NCBI GenBank assembly: GCA_029891345.1
Contig: CM057009.1
Location: 302,165,466-302,229,465 of the forward strand
Length of the DNA stretch: 64,000 nt
DNA from: Dryococelus australis
Lineage: Eukaryota; Arthropoda; Insecta; Phasmatodea; Phasmatidae
Direction of reading: 5' to 3'
Numbering within the stretch: position 1 is the first letter of the stretch; the number at the start of each line of letters is the position of its first letter. The notes beneath the pieces are model-generated. The model worked only from the letters and a program-made list of their open reading frames with translations, was not told where the DNA came from and made no database searches. This document shows, piece after piece, positions 1 through 10,329 of the stretch. The position numbers were made by a program, and so were the translations under genes.

Positions 1-1682
1 TTTTTTTTTTTTTTACACACTTGTGTATGTATGGGCACTCTTGGTTTGCTGAATTAGAAAATTCGTGTTTGACACTGGGTAGTAAATATGTAATTGCTTT
101 GGAATATACATAAAGACAGTTTACAAACATAATGTCTTTATGATATATATATATGTGTGTTAGTAGTTCTGTTAATACTTATTTTGTGTGGCTCTACATA
201 TCGTCTACAACTGGAATATTTTATTTTAGGGGCTCCAAATCATATGCATAATGGCAATAGGGTGTTATTATCATGGTTTGGCAATAGCAGGTAATAGGCA
301 AAGTTTTTCTAAAAGAATTTTTCATCATATCAATTACCATTTATCCCTCTAGAGAAAATGCAAAAATGGAAATGTTGAAAAACTAAAACAGAAAACTTAA
401 TCATTCACCTTTACTATAGGTCAAGACAAGGGTTTTTTTTTATTTAGGTGTATAAATTTGAGCTGATCAAATTTGCCTCCAGACACATTTTGCATATTTC
501 AGTAACCTTATGTATTCGACATAGAGGGATTTTGGGATTCTGCAAGTGACCTGGCTGTGTAGTTAAATAAGAGTTTCTCAGTTGTCGCATACTTGTGGCT
601 TAATTGGTTGGCCAAACACATTTAGTCTAATGGTCACACATGCTTCTTGTTTTTGTCTTACCAGGAGATGGCATCAATAAACTGTGTGCAAAGATACTGA
701 ACATTTTTTGATGTTAGTACTTACCAGTAAATGTTATTTTCAAGTGTTCTGTTAGCAATTAACATGTGCATGGTTTTATAAAACAGTTTTGCTTACTTAC
801 AGCCACTTGATATTTGTCTTGATAAAACTAAATGTTTTAATTTTAATAATCTTGTAAGAAACTAAAGTTTCCTCAGTCTTTATACCAACCAAATTATGTG
901 TAATATTTTTAGGACTGAAATCTATATGAATTATCTATTTCCAATTCAGAAGAAAGAACGCCAAAAGCAGTGAACACTGGCCACCTTTTCTAAGAAAATA
1001 ATTTCATTCATGTTGATTTCTTAATTTTTTGGTTGATGACTTGTTCTTTTGCCTACTACATCAGATTATATGGTAAGTTTCACTGGAATTTAATAAATAT
1101 ACAATATCTTAAACCTACCTAACCTACGTAAGCTATCCTTTTCGGGAGCTGATTTTTACAGTTAAAGTTTAATTATTCCTCTACTCTTGTGATAGTATAT
1201 TTAAAACTTGGAGACACTGATAATTTTAAGAACAATCAGGTTCGTCAAGAGTCACATTATTTTAAATGTTGTATATCTTTGTTGAATATCTTTATTACAT
1301 ATTCTTAACAAATACAAACAAAGTAATAGTAATTTCTCTCAACTCAGATTTAGTAACATTGTGAGATGAATAGTGGAGGAAATATTACATACAGAATTAT
1401 AATAGATAATTTGCATAATATGGCACAAGTTAGGAATTACCATTCTGAATTAACCGTATACAGAAACAAGCATATATGTTAATTTTTCTTACATTTGAGT
1501 TATCTGATATCAAAACAAGACTTATCACTTTGACATAACCTTTCAGGAAAAAAACTGATTAAGTAGTGTGTTTACTAAAAAATACAAATAATTATATACG
1601 AGATTTATATGATAAAGGCAATTATTTCCTAAAAGTTTCAAAACACAAACTTATGTTTTTTTTATTATACGCAATGTTATTT
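1..1682. other. AT-rich region without recognisable gene
   Basis: The window opens with a run of 14 T. I see no open frame of note, no RNA gene and no terminal repeats in this AT-rich stretch. On the minus strand it would lie downstream of the DUF7869-like pseudogene. Confidence 0.6.
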
Positions 1683-1802
1683 TATGTCTTATTTTGATTT
1701 AAAAAGTGTTGATGTGTCTTGTTTTGCAACTTAGTTTTGGGGTGTATCTTATTTTGAAAACAATATGTTGAATGTATCTGGCTTTGAAAATAAAAAGATA
1801 TT
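1683..1802. repeat. 30-bp tandem repeat, four units
   Basis: Units begin at 1683, 1713, 1743 and 1773, exactly 30 bp apart with no indels. Each starts with a variant of TGTGTCTTGTTTTG followed by an A/T-rich half. Related single motifs occur at about 14018 and 14126, so the unit may be part of a dispersed repeat. The last unit is the most diverged. Confidence 0.7.
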
Positions 1803-1964
1803 CAGATACGAAAAAAACTAAATGTATTTAAAAAATTACAAAGGAAGTAGTCTGATTGAAATGTTAACTAGGTTTTTTATAAATTCAGTTCATTTCTGCT
1901 TGAGCATCAAAAATACTGCTACACAACAAAGTCATTGCCTGCACATTAATGATCATAATTTACA

Positions 1965-2640
1965 ATGTTATCCCCATCTGCTTCATTTTCTGATGTAGGC
2001 CTATTACTTAGCTCAATGTTGTAAAAAGACAAAATCTCTAACGATCTCCAGACGCCTCCAAAGTGTTTAGCCAATTCCGCTAGTGGAACTCCTGGAGGGA
2101 TCTGTTTAGGCAACTAGATGTGTTCAAACTTTAATCCTGCTTTACAAATCCTCTTGTATATGCATAAATCAGATCAATCGTGAACTTCTCCTTTGACTTT
2201 AATATCATGTCCCTTTTTAGATCTTATTATACAGAAATGTTTTGTAGGAATAAATTAAAAATGCCACTGGCCAGGTGGACGCACATTTGCCACAACCCAT
2301 TTTTTTTCCATAGTTTTTATCAACTAGGGGTACAACAGTTTCAAACTTTTAAAACATATCTGTATACTCTTTAGGAGAATTAATTCTGTTGTTTTTTATT
2401 TACGTTTTGATTAATTTGAATACTCTGTCCGATGCTATAAACAAGTGTCCAACTATGGGAAACAAATATTCAATGTGTTTTACATTTGTAGGACCCTTGC
2501 CTAGCAACCATTTACCCAGCATGCCCATCATAAAATGATTTCTATTTTGACTGCCGCATCCATCAGAGGCCAGGCGGGTAGTTTTGATATTTTTTGTAAT
2601 GTCATGGTTGGAAAGACAATCATAAACCACTTAGCAAATT
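1965..2640 (-). pseudogene. DUF7869-like (DGCGGQNKN-type) pseudogene, C-terminal part
   Basis: Read on the minus strand, a frame from about 2630 gives TTRLASDGCGSQNRNHF and then a VGHLFIASDRVF segment. These match the 'DGCGGQNKN ... RGHSFLPADRVFG' blocks of a protein family widespread in insects and usually annotated DUF7869, thought to have a transposase-like RNase H fold. After frameshifts the downstream blocks follow in order: PKEYTDMF, a QWHF block, VKGEVHD, and a C-terminal FGGVWRSLEILSFYN segment. The family order is therefore kept over about 650 bp. Several stops (for example at the QWHF and VHD blocks) make it a pseudogene. The N-terminal half is absent: the gypsy LTR begins at about 2659. 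I did not find the missing half beyond 13820. The DUF number is from memory; the family match is firmer. Confidence 0.7.
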
Positions 2641-3014
2641 TCATTTAGACTTATCTTGTTGATGTGTGCCGCTCAACCTAATAATTAACCACGATTACAA
2701 CTCATCGCTGAATGTTCCTACTTCAACTGCTAGAGAAGGAGAGAGAGATATTTCCACATGCATTCTCGGCCGCCTACTCTACAAGGCAACAGGAACTTAT
2801 AGCGGCTTCTCTTCACATGAAGGTTACACAATCCGGGGCAGGTACACCACTCCCAGCACTGAGGGCCTACAAGACGCCCACCACTGGACAAGCCCGAGCA
2901 CCGCCGAAGAGGCACAAAGCAGAAATGCTGACCCAAGTTTTTCAATTCCCATGCCAACCAGGGAAAGATGCTCTTCATTCCCGCAGCCCGCGCCGGCAAC
3001 GTACAAACTTCACC

Positions 3015-3022
3015 TTTATAAG
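3015..3022 (+). promoter_or_regulatory. TATA-like box of 5' LTR
   Basis: TTTATAAG here corresponds to TATATAAG at 12503-12510 in the other LTR, with conserved sequence on both sides. This suggests the U3 promoter; transcription would start about 25-30 bp downstream. Confidence 0.6.
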
Positions 3023-3081
3023 TCTGTACACTACTGGGCTCGGGCAGTCATTCTTTCGCAAACTCTCTCGTGACAGCCCAG

Positions 3082-3651
3082 AGCACTAATTTAGTGCTGG
3101 GACCTCTGGGAACCTCATAAGCTTCAAGTACATAACCAGCAGCTACTCACAACGCATCAATATCGATCGAACATGTACACGCATATTAAATTTAACTTCA
3201 TCTCTTCCAGAAACTTTTTCCTTAGCTCAGTTTAACTTTAAATAATTTTGTTTTTGTCTAATACCAGCTACTCCCCTTTTTACATAGAACCAGGTCGCCT
3301 ACACCTGGAACTACAGTTACCTTCAGTTCTCCATGGTCTGATATGAGGTAGCATGGGTCACGTGTTTATTGAGTCTCCAATAAACACCTTTTGTTCACTA
3401 CCCTTCTGCTTTTCATTTACAGGGTACTTGTCTGTATTAACGGTCAGGGACAAAGTATGATGTGCACTGCCAACAGGATCCCAGAGATTATTGACATCCA
3501 CATTAGACGGCTACCTGTTTCTTTTCAGCCCCGAGCATTAAGTTAGTGCTGGTGGTGAGAAACAGCGATGCCCCAGCCACTAGAAACACCTTCACATAGA
3601 GAGGGGCTACAAGCTCAGGTTATCTCTTACTTTGAGCGCTAGTTTAGTGCT
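3082..3651. repeat. Three 17-bp palindromes in the LTR
   Basis: AGCACTAATTTAGTGCT at 3082-3098 is a perfect palindrome with a one-base centre. Variants occur at 3534-3550 (one mismatch) and 3635-3651 (two mismatches), each followed by GG. In the 3' LTR the second and third are kept at 12972-12988 and 13073-13089, while the first is missing with local rearrangement near 12565. Confidence 0.75.
3379..3384 (+). promoter_or_regulatory. Poly(A) signal AATAAA in 5' LTR
   Basis: AATAAA is conserved at 12819-12824 in the 3' LTR, about 360 bp (5' LTR) and 310 bp (3' LTR) downstream of the TATA-like box. In the 3' copy it would end the transcript. Confidence 0.55.
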
Positions 3652-4378
3652 GGAGTGACATTAGTCTGCGATTTACTGCTCAAACCTGTGCAAGTGCACA
3701 GTCAGTAGACGCTTGGTGGCCCACACAGCTCCACATCCCTGTTAAGTTCGCATGCGTGGGGGATCAGTGGGGACTCCTATCGAGGTCATGCCGGCAAGTC
3801 ACTATTGGGTTACACTGTAATTACTGTTCCTGCCTAAATGCATTGTGTAGACTATCAGACCATCATCCTCTATGCCATACAAGGTGAGAAGTGGCAAAAG
3901 ATGTAGAGAACAATGCCTAGATCATGCTGCTATCAAACTGTGGATAATATTACCACCTCCTACGCGGGACAGGCAGGCGGAACGGGACCGCGTCGCCCAA
4001 CTCAGACACCAAGCAGTAGCGTCTGCTCTGGTAACAGTAATCTTCTTGTTGCCTTGCTTCTGCATTCACCCATCATGCCATTATGTGGTGAAAGGGTTGC
4101 TAAACCATATGGAGACAAGATACGGTTAAGCAAACCATATTTCTGGAGCCGTGAAGCCTATGACGGTAATTGCCGCTTCAGAGTAGACCGAGCTCGCCAC
4201 TATTGGGTGAAACCCACATCAATTACAACCCCCTAGATGACAGTATAAATAAGTGATACCCAACACCCCTCGCCTTGTGCCGTAAAACCAGAGTAAACCA
4301 CACCGCTTTTGGTCTAGCGGAAAAATCCTTGACATACGTGTCAGTCAGACTTAACCAGGCTCGCGTCAAGAGTTTTTC

Positions 4379-4395
4379 TGGCTCCCAGCGTGGGA
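4379..4395 (+). promoter_or_regulatory. Primer-binding site, tRNA-Lys type
   Basis: TGGCTCCCAGCGTGGGA differs at few positions from TGGCGCCCAACGTGGGG, the complement of the lysine-tRNA 3' end used as primer by many retroelements. Its position directly after the LTR supports the call. Confidence 0.7.
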
Positions 4396-4478
4396 TCACA
4401 AAAAGTAGCTGTACGCAATGAACGACGCAAACTAGACCAAACATACCAAGCTGACTTCGGGAGTTCACGAAACATGCA

Positions 4479-5102
4479 GTGGTGCCCTTAACCACAACAG
4501 TGTCTGCTTCAGAAGTTAATGCCGTCACCATCGAGAATCACGACAGTGAGCTCGATGTTTACTGTAGCCAGGCCACTGTACCGTACAGCAGTGGTACACT
4601 GAAAATAGAATGTGCTTACTGCACTAAGTTGTTTCATTATGCCTGCATAGGCTGGTCTGAAGATGCACGTGTTACAGATGGATTAGAATACCGCTGTGCC
4701 AATTGCCGTCAACAATCCATGAGCTTCTGCAATGAAATCATGTGTCCTGGCCAAGGCATAAATCGGATCAGGTGCACGACATGCAGCGAACCCGATCATC
4801 ACCTATGTATAGGGTCGCCAAATGAGTGCGTCTTTATGCCAGAAATGGCCTACCAATGCGAGAGATATGCCGAAGTAAGACCATCTCTCACTCCCACAGA
4901 TCTAAGCCTTCCCAAATCTTTAGACAGCAGGGAACGGACCCTGTCCATCCAGCAACTGGAAGGGATGACGATTTTCAAATTACTGACTTCGCAGGCTGAC
5001 CCCATGAAGACCCAGTGGCATTCACGCAAGAATGCAAAAAATAATTCTGTGAGGCGGACCTGCCACCGAAACAATGGGTCGACAGGGCCCAATTACATTT
5101 GA
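4479..5102 (+). pseudogene. Gag-region protein with two PHD-like zinc fingers (gypsy)
   Basis: A 207-residue open frame begins 84 bp after the primer-binding site. It contains two consecutive Cys/His clusters. The first (residues about 28-78) reads IECAYC, FHYAC and YRCANC in PHD order, though the first CxxC pair is incomplete. The second (about 83-127) reads CNEIMC, RCTTC, HHLC and YQC. PHD fingers are chromatin-reading or protein-binding modules, not the usual CCHC knuckle of gypsy Gag. A frame just downstream continues with a capsid-like stretch, so this is probably the N-terminal part of Gag after a frameshift. A captured host PHD exon is the alternative. Confidence 0.6.
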
Positions 5103-5591
5103 AGGGCCTCACTCTTACCTGGTGGGAAAGATGTGGTGAATTCCTAACGAACTGGAAGCAGTTCAGCAGTAGGCTAGCTGCAGAATCACAGGCGAGGAGG
5201 TGCTGGCTAGGTTGACAACTCAATTTTATAGCCAGACTCAGGTACCTCAAGATGAAGCGGAAACTTCACACGGAAGGAGCAGATGTTCAGATGTGTGTTC
5301 CCCGGTGTTGACGAAGCCACTGCTGTTCGCTCCATCAGTCGAATGCTACTATCCAGCCTTAGGAACATCCTCCTTGCCACTAGATCGACCACCTTGGACG
5401 AACTTGTTAAACGAGTCCGAGAGACAGAACAAAATTTTGCAGCGCAAGCTAGTCTCGAAAAGCCAGTATCAAGCAAAACCCCTGAAGTTCGAGCTCCACC
5501 GGTTGCACCTCTTAAGAGTGCACCAGCTCCAACTCCCCACATGGCATTCATACTCAAATGTTGGTTCTGCCCAGAGAACCCTCTGGAATAA
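5050..5591 (+). pseudogene. Gag capsid-like region (gypsy), frameshifted
   Basis: Translating across frames gives a TLTWWERCGEFLTNWKQF block near 5110-5165, typical of retrotransposon Gag capsid (a Trp pair followed by NWxxF). A later open frame at 5283-5591 has RSISRMLLSSLRNILLA and a leucine/arginine helix. Together they resemble the retrotrans_gag domain, whose role is to form the capsid. No CCHC knuckle is visible; the frame ends in a proline/alanine-rich tail with CWFC as the only cysteine pair. At least two frameshifts separate it from the PHD-like part. Confidence 0.5.
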
Positions 5592-5774
5592 GGATGGCCC
5601 TCGAAAACCAGAGGGGGCTGATATTCCACTCAACAGAGTTGATATAATGCTGTCAACTACTCTAGCCAAACAGACTGGAAAACCGACTCCCAATAGCAGG
5701 TCGAAAACGCCAACGCCGGGGCATGAAGCGGGCCACCACTCCCGGGATTGAGGGAAGAAGTACCACAGTTCCTG

Positions 5775-6335
5775 TAGCCCCACACATAGAAGTGGAGGTA
5801 AACAACGACAGGGTGCTCACCTTACTGGACTCAGCGGCCACAAGTCAACTTTATCCGTAGTAATTTGTCAATACCAAGCCAACTCGCAGAAACAAGACCG
5901 CAAACCGGAACAGTACGAATGGCGCAACCTGACTCCACCCTAGTCGTATCCGGACGAATTATCTTGACAGTGAAAGCACAAAGTATTGCTACACCAACAG
6001 AATTTATTGTGTCACCAACCCTGTCGGAATTGATAATACTAGAATGTCCATGGCTCATTCACCATCAATGTATTCATGGTCGCGGACAACGTAGAGCCTA
6101 TCTGGGAGAAACCAACCAGATCACATTTAACTGGGATCAAAACCCAGATGACATTCACCAATGTCCATTGACCCAATGTGTATTAACCACGAACTTGAAG
6201 AACCAGAAATTCTACCAATTAAAAGTCGTACTAGACGAGCACGCCAGAGTGTTCAGACAAGGAGAACTGTTAAGACAAACACGTTCTATTCACCACAAAA
6301 CATGGCCAACCACCGACGTACCGGTTTACAATTGA
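5775..6335 (+). pseudogene. Aspartic protease region (gypsy)
   Basis: Near 5795-5855 a frame reads VEVNNDRVLTLLDSAATS, matching the 'LLDSGAT' active-site loop of retroviral-type aspartic protease, with Ala in place of the Gly. It stops soon after, and the frame 5865-6335 continues with beta-strand-like segments (SGRIILTV, FIVSPTLSELIILECPWL) typical of the PR C-terminal half and the linker to RT. The protease would release Gag and Pol products. The Gly-to-Ala change and the stop suggest it is inactive. Confidence 0.65.
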
Positions 6336-6344
6336 CCATACCGT

Positions 6345-7123
6345 GTGTCAGTCCAGTGTCGTAACCTCATTATGGAGCAGGTCAACGACATGAAGGATCA
6401 GGGAATAGTTGAACCATCGAATTACCTATTCAACTCACACGTGGTCCTCGTGCCTAAGAAAGATGGGAAATTACAATTTTGCGTAAATTACAAATTGGTA
6501 AATGAAGATACCCACACGATCGCTCCCCCAGCAATAGATTGTCTCATACAATACGAGACATTGGCAAGGCCAAAATATTCAGTACTCTTGAAATGGAGTT
6601 GGGATATTGGCAGATTGCGGTCCACCCGGACAGTCGCTAATATATGGCCTTTACGACACCAGAAGGAGAAACCCTTCAATTTCGAGTCATGCCATTCAGC
6701 TTGAAAAACGCCCCAGCAACATTCCAATGACTAATGTCTGCTGTAGTGTTAACAGGTTACATCGGCGAGTTCTGTTTTGCCTACCTAGATGATGTAATAA
6801 TATATTACAACAGTTGGGAGGAGCAGCTAGGCCATCTACAAAGAATGTTGGAAAGACTCGAATTACACAGAATGACTTGCAAACTGTCGAAAAGCTTCTT
6901 CAGCAAGTCCTCAATAGACTATCTGGGACACATCATCTCACCTGAGGGAAACTTCCCGCAACACAGTTCCATACAAGCAATTGAAGAAGAGGAAGAACCC
7001 ATTAATAAGCGACAACTTCGCCAGTACCTGGGTCTGTGTAATTGGCTACGAGACTTCGTTCCAAATATCGCAAAGTACATTGCATCACTTCATCCACTCC
7101 TCAAGAAAGACACACGTTGGTGA
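6345..7123 (+). pseudogene. Reverse transcriptase (gypsy)
   Basis: Motifs appear in the right order across three frames: VVLVPKKDGKLQFCVNYKLVN (fingers), a weakly kept first catalytic block near 6595, FRVMPFSLKNAPATFQ near 6680-6725, and the catalytic YLDDVIIY at about 6782-6805, followed by a thumb/connection with IDYLGHIISPEG and LRQYLGLCNWLRDFVPNIAKY. This is a Ty3/gypsy RT that copies the element RNA into DNA. YLDD is intact, but stops (for example TGA at 6728) and frameshifts break the frame at least twice. Confidence 0.88.
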
Positions 7124-7139
7124 TCGCGCCGGGAATAAC

Positions 7140-7570
7140 GACAAGTGTTTTCCAACTTGAACAGCTCCACGAATATCCACCAGCTCCACCGACTACAAGG
7201 AGACAAGCCATTAATTCTGCAAACGGACGCATGTCATAACGGCCTGGGCGCTGTACTGTACCAGAAAGACATAGAAGCACATCCACATATGATAGTGTAT
7301 GCATCAACTCGCTTAAACGAAACAGAGCAGCGCTAAAATATCAATGAGCAGGAGTGTCTGGCCGTTATTTGGACTACGAAGAAATACAAGTATTATCTCA
7401 AAGGGCAACACTTCATTCTATGAACCGACCCCAAAACCCTCCAATGGCTACAAAATTCCCGGAATTCAAAGGCCAAGCTAGGCCCGTGGGGCGTGTTCCT
7501 TACTGAGTTCGACTTTGAGGTTCAGCATTACCTAGGTAAACTGAACAACCTACCAGATGCCCTGTCTTGA
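7140..7570 (+). pseudogene. RNase H domain (gypsy)
   Basis: The frame 7145-7336 contains KPLILQTDACHNGLGAVLYQ, the first Asp-bearing strand of retroelement RNase H, then IVYASTRLNETEQR. After a stop it continues with NEQECLAVIW (Glu-bearing helix), KGQHFIL-TDPKTLQWL and ends with LGKLNNLPDALS, the classic 'N..ADALSR' end of the domain. RNase H removes the RNA strand during reverse transcription. Stops at about 7336 and 7422 and at the LS-end inactivate it. Confidence 0.85.
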
Positions 7571-7799
7571 TTCCCGACACAGGAGGAAAAGGCTGAAGAG
7601 GAAGAGGAGGAGAAGATGTTTCCCCCCTCAGGTCGAAAGAAGGCCGGAGGAGCAAATCCGGCTTCTCCAACGTCGAATTACCCACCAACAAATAACCTTA
7701 AGCCAGCAGGAGGACCCCGACATCTGATGCCTACTACGGGAACAGCCCCAATGATTTGTACTACATGATGACGTTGTGAGGACACGTAGCGGATAGCCC

Positions 7800-8990
7800 A
7801 ATTCACCTTGGAAGATCTGGGTTCTACCGCAACTCACGCCGATATATGCCGGCACCATCACGACCATCCCCCAGCTGGTCACCCAGGTTCCGGGGAAACC
7901 CAGCTGGACATTAAAACCCGTTATAATTTAGACTGGTTAAGCCACGATGTCCAGCAGTATGTCAGCAACTGCATCACATGCTGCCGCAGCAAAACATAAC
8001 CAATTCCCCCTCCCACCACAAAGCCACGAAGACCCAAGATGGCCTGGACCCACTACCGCCAATGTGGTGGGCCTGTATCCATGTAGCATGAAAGAAAACC
8101 ACTACCTGCTTAATGTAACGGATCAATTTTCAAGATGGGTAGATGCATTTCCTCTACCCAGCCAAGAAACCACCCTATCATATGGAAAATGGAGACAGAT
8201 TTTCGCACAATGGGGTTATCCGAAGGCCATACTGACAGACAATGGCACACAGTTTACAAGCCCTCAATGGCAAACCGCCTGTCATGGGTGGGGGTGGAAA
8301 CCTGAACTATCCCCTCCTCCTCCCCCATCATTCCCAAAGCCAACCCCACTGGACAGAGGAATAAGATCATCAAGATGTGCCTCTGTATCAGTGTCAGTAA
8401 ATATCACATGCATTGTGATAAGCACATCCCTACCATACTTTTTGTCCTTCGATGCCAAACAAACAAAGCCGTCGACACCAACCTGAGCATCCTACTTCTG
8501 GTACAAACATAACCTCGATCAGGCGACGGGCAGTGGGAAAGCCAGCCCACCGACATGTCTTAACCCGAGGACATTCTGATAGTAGCCTTCGCCCGCACTG
8601 CACATGTCCAGAAAGCTCAGGATGAATATATTCTAAAGAAATACCCTCAACCAAGAATTGGGGTAAGAGAATTTAACCTAGAGGAAGCTGTCCTTCTGCG
8701 AAGTCACCCTCTCAGCAAAGCCACCAACCAATTCAGCTCTGCTTTTGCCTGCAAGTGGGATGGATCATACCACGTCGTAGGCAAGCGAGATAACATTTAC
8801 TGTGCCAAAGATGTACGTGGACGGATCTGCAAGGCCACCCGAGGCTAGGTACGACCCTACTCAGGGGACGTGCTGACATTTAAGGATGATGTCGCTGAAG
8901 GAAAAACATTGGGCCAATCCGAAGATGAAGACAAATCCCCAACCGAAAGGGTAGTTCCCGATACAGAACCGGAACTTGATGAGACCTGAT
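7800..8990 (+). pseudogene. Integrase (gypsy)
   Basis: The zinc-binding N-terminus is visible as H-x-H residues near 7850 and CITCCRSKT near 7965-8000. The core follows with YLLNVTDQFSRWVDAFPL (first catalytic Asp) and AILTDNGTQFTS (second Asp). The region after about 8290 is out of frame, and the Glu-bearing helix is not recognisable. A C-terminal tail at 8650-8850 (for example SSAFACKWDGSYHVVGK) resembles the beta-barrel DNA-binding end. Integrase inserts the cDNA in the genome. Frameshifts and stops occur throughout. Confidence 0.82.
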
Positions 8991-9006
8991 CTGCTACCTC
9001 TTATTA

Positions 9007-10094
9007 TTGACAGGACTCTTAGTTACATCGTGCCATGGAAGCCACGCATCTATGCTGAGAAAATCGCAGCCAAACACGACACAGCATGAACTAGCTGCTC
9101 CGAATTGTCATGGTGGAGTCCATGTGACAGAGAACCCCGTCAGACACACCGCCGCTCAAGTTTCATTAGCATACAGTCGGAAGCATCTTCGGCGAGAGGG
9201 GTAGGAATCTCACAAGTGCCTACCTCTCCACCCAGTACAACTCCAAAGCCAGAGGTCAAGGCCATTCCTACTTCAACGAAGTCGACCTCTGGCTCCGACA
9301 AGGGAGTACATCCCGCATCTAGACCACCAGACACTGGGCTCAGTGTGAGCGCAGATAAGGCAGAGGTGGAAGAATCGCAAGAGGCAGTGGCTAAGGACAT
9401 GCCAGCATCTATGACGTGGACCACTGCGCCCCCAGCGAAGAACTCCCGCCACCCAGGACGTCGAGCTCCGACGAGAGAGCTCCGTACCTACAACCTGCCA
9501 CGCAAGAAATTCTACCCACCCGGACATCAAGCTGTAAGTACTCCGTTCCAAGATTCTGTGACACAGGAACACCCGCAGATCCGGACGTCGAGCTGCCAAC
9601 GTGGAAGTGCTCCGCCCTGCCATCTTGCTACGTGAGAACTCCCGCCACCCAGGATGTCGAGCTCCGACAAGAGTGCTCCGTATCTGCAATCTGCTACGCT
9701 GGAAATTCTACCCACCCGGATGTCGAGCTGTCAAGATCAAAGTGCTCCACCCCGCGATCTTGCTACGCAACAAGCTGCTGTCATCCAGACCGTCGATGCC
9801 GTAAACTACCCCTCATCTGGCACATCACTCGCAGTGGAGGACGAGGTGATCCTCCCTACCACTGCCTCGCCCCATGACCTGGTCCTACGAGCTGTGCAGC
9901 CCGCAGTCGAGGTCAAGGTCTTTCTCCCTCGCACTGCCCCGTCAGAGAAACATCTGGCAATACGGGTAGGAACCCGTGCAGTCGAAGTGGAGGACTTCTC
10001 ACTCCCCTTCACTGCCTTTACGTCCCTTGTACGAGTGCCCTCCCAATCTGTTGTGGCAGAAGCAGATGCCATGACGCCCCGGGATGCTCCATGA
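9007..10094 (+). CDS. Repeat-rich ORF region after integrase, unknown product
   Basis: Overlapping open frames of 130-180 residues occupy this GC-rich stretch (9007-9204, 9105-9635, 9416-9877, 9654-10094). It is Pro/Ser/Thr/Arg-rich and built from two tandem arrays (9440-9769 and 9829-10018). Most units of the first array are 66 bp, that is 22 codons. The position between integrase and 3' LTR is that of env in errantiviruses, but I see no signal peptide, coiled coil, fusion peptide or transmembrane segment. It may be a Gag/Pol tail extension or a captured gene. I do not recognise a function, and the true frame is undecided because of indels. Confidence 0.4.
9440..9769 (+). repeat. About 66-bp minisatellite inside the 3' ORF, five units
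   Basis: Units start at 9440, 9506, 9567, 9636 and 9702 (spacing 66, 61, 69, 66). Each begins with GAAxTxC, carries a GACGTCGAGCT-like core, then GTGCTCCG and a TTGCTACG end. Non-multiples of three in two units shift the frame. Confidence 0.8.
9829..10018 (+). repeat. About 75-bp repeat, three units
   Basis: The block GCAGTGGAGGACGAGG ... CTCCCTACCACTGCC recurs in diverged form near 9902 and 9977, the third copy ending in CACTCCCCTTCACTGCC. It directly follows the 66-bp array. Confidence 0.6.
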
Positions 10095-10329
10095 TGCCTG
10101 ATGCCCCAGCGTACCACCAAGGCCACTTATACACCTGGCCGGTACCGGGAATCGCCATGGAGACCCACAGCAAAGTACACGTGGCCATACCTTCTGCACG
10201 CTGCCCTTCGCCCGAGGGAGAGGCCCGCATGAGGTAAGGACGAAGATCGCCATTATGTGCACTGTGGTTACAGACAGTACAGTAGCCGTAAACCGATACT
10301 TAGTGCGCATGACCAAGGACTTGTTATAG

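Larger units (their letters stand above)
2659..4378 (+). repeat. 5' LTR of the gypsy element
   Basis: Aligns by eye along its length with 12141-13820, beginning near TGATGTGTGCCG and ending just before the primer-binding site. It holds a TATA-like TTTATAAG at 3015, an AATAAA at 3379 and a set of short palindromes (3082-3098, 3534-3550, 3635-3651). The overlapping short open frames in this LTR are in different frames from each other and are not conserved in the other LTR, so I do not call them genes. The exact 3' edge is uncertain by a few bases because the LTRs diverge after about 4349. Confidence 0.85.

Noticed and set aside
2666-3089. Overlapping open frames within the 5' LTR
   Set aside because: Three frames overlap in both directions, none is conserved in the 3' LTR, and no domain is present.
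9007-10094. env gene of an errantivirus
   Set aside because: No signal peptide, furin site, fusion peptide or transmembrane helix is visible; the region is repeat-built.
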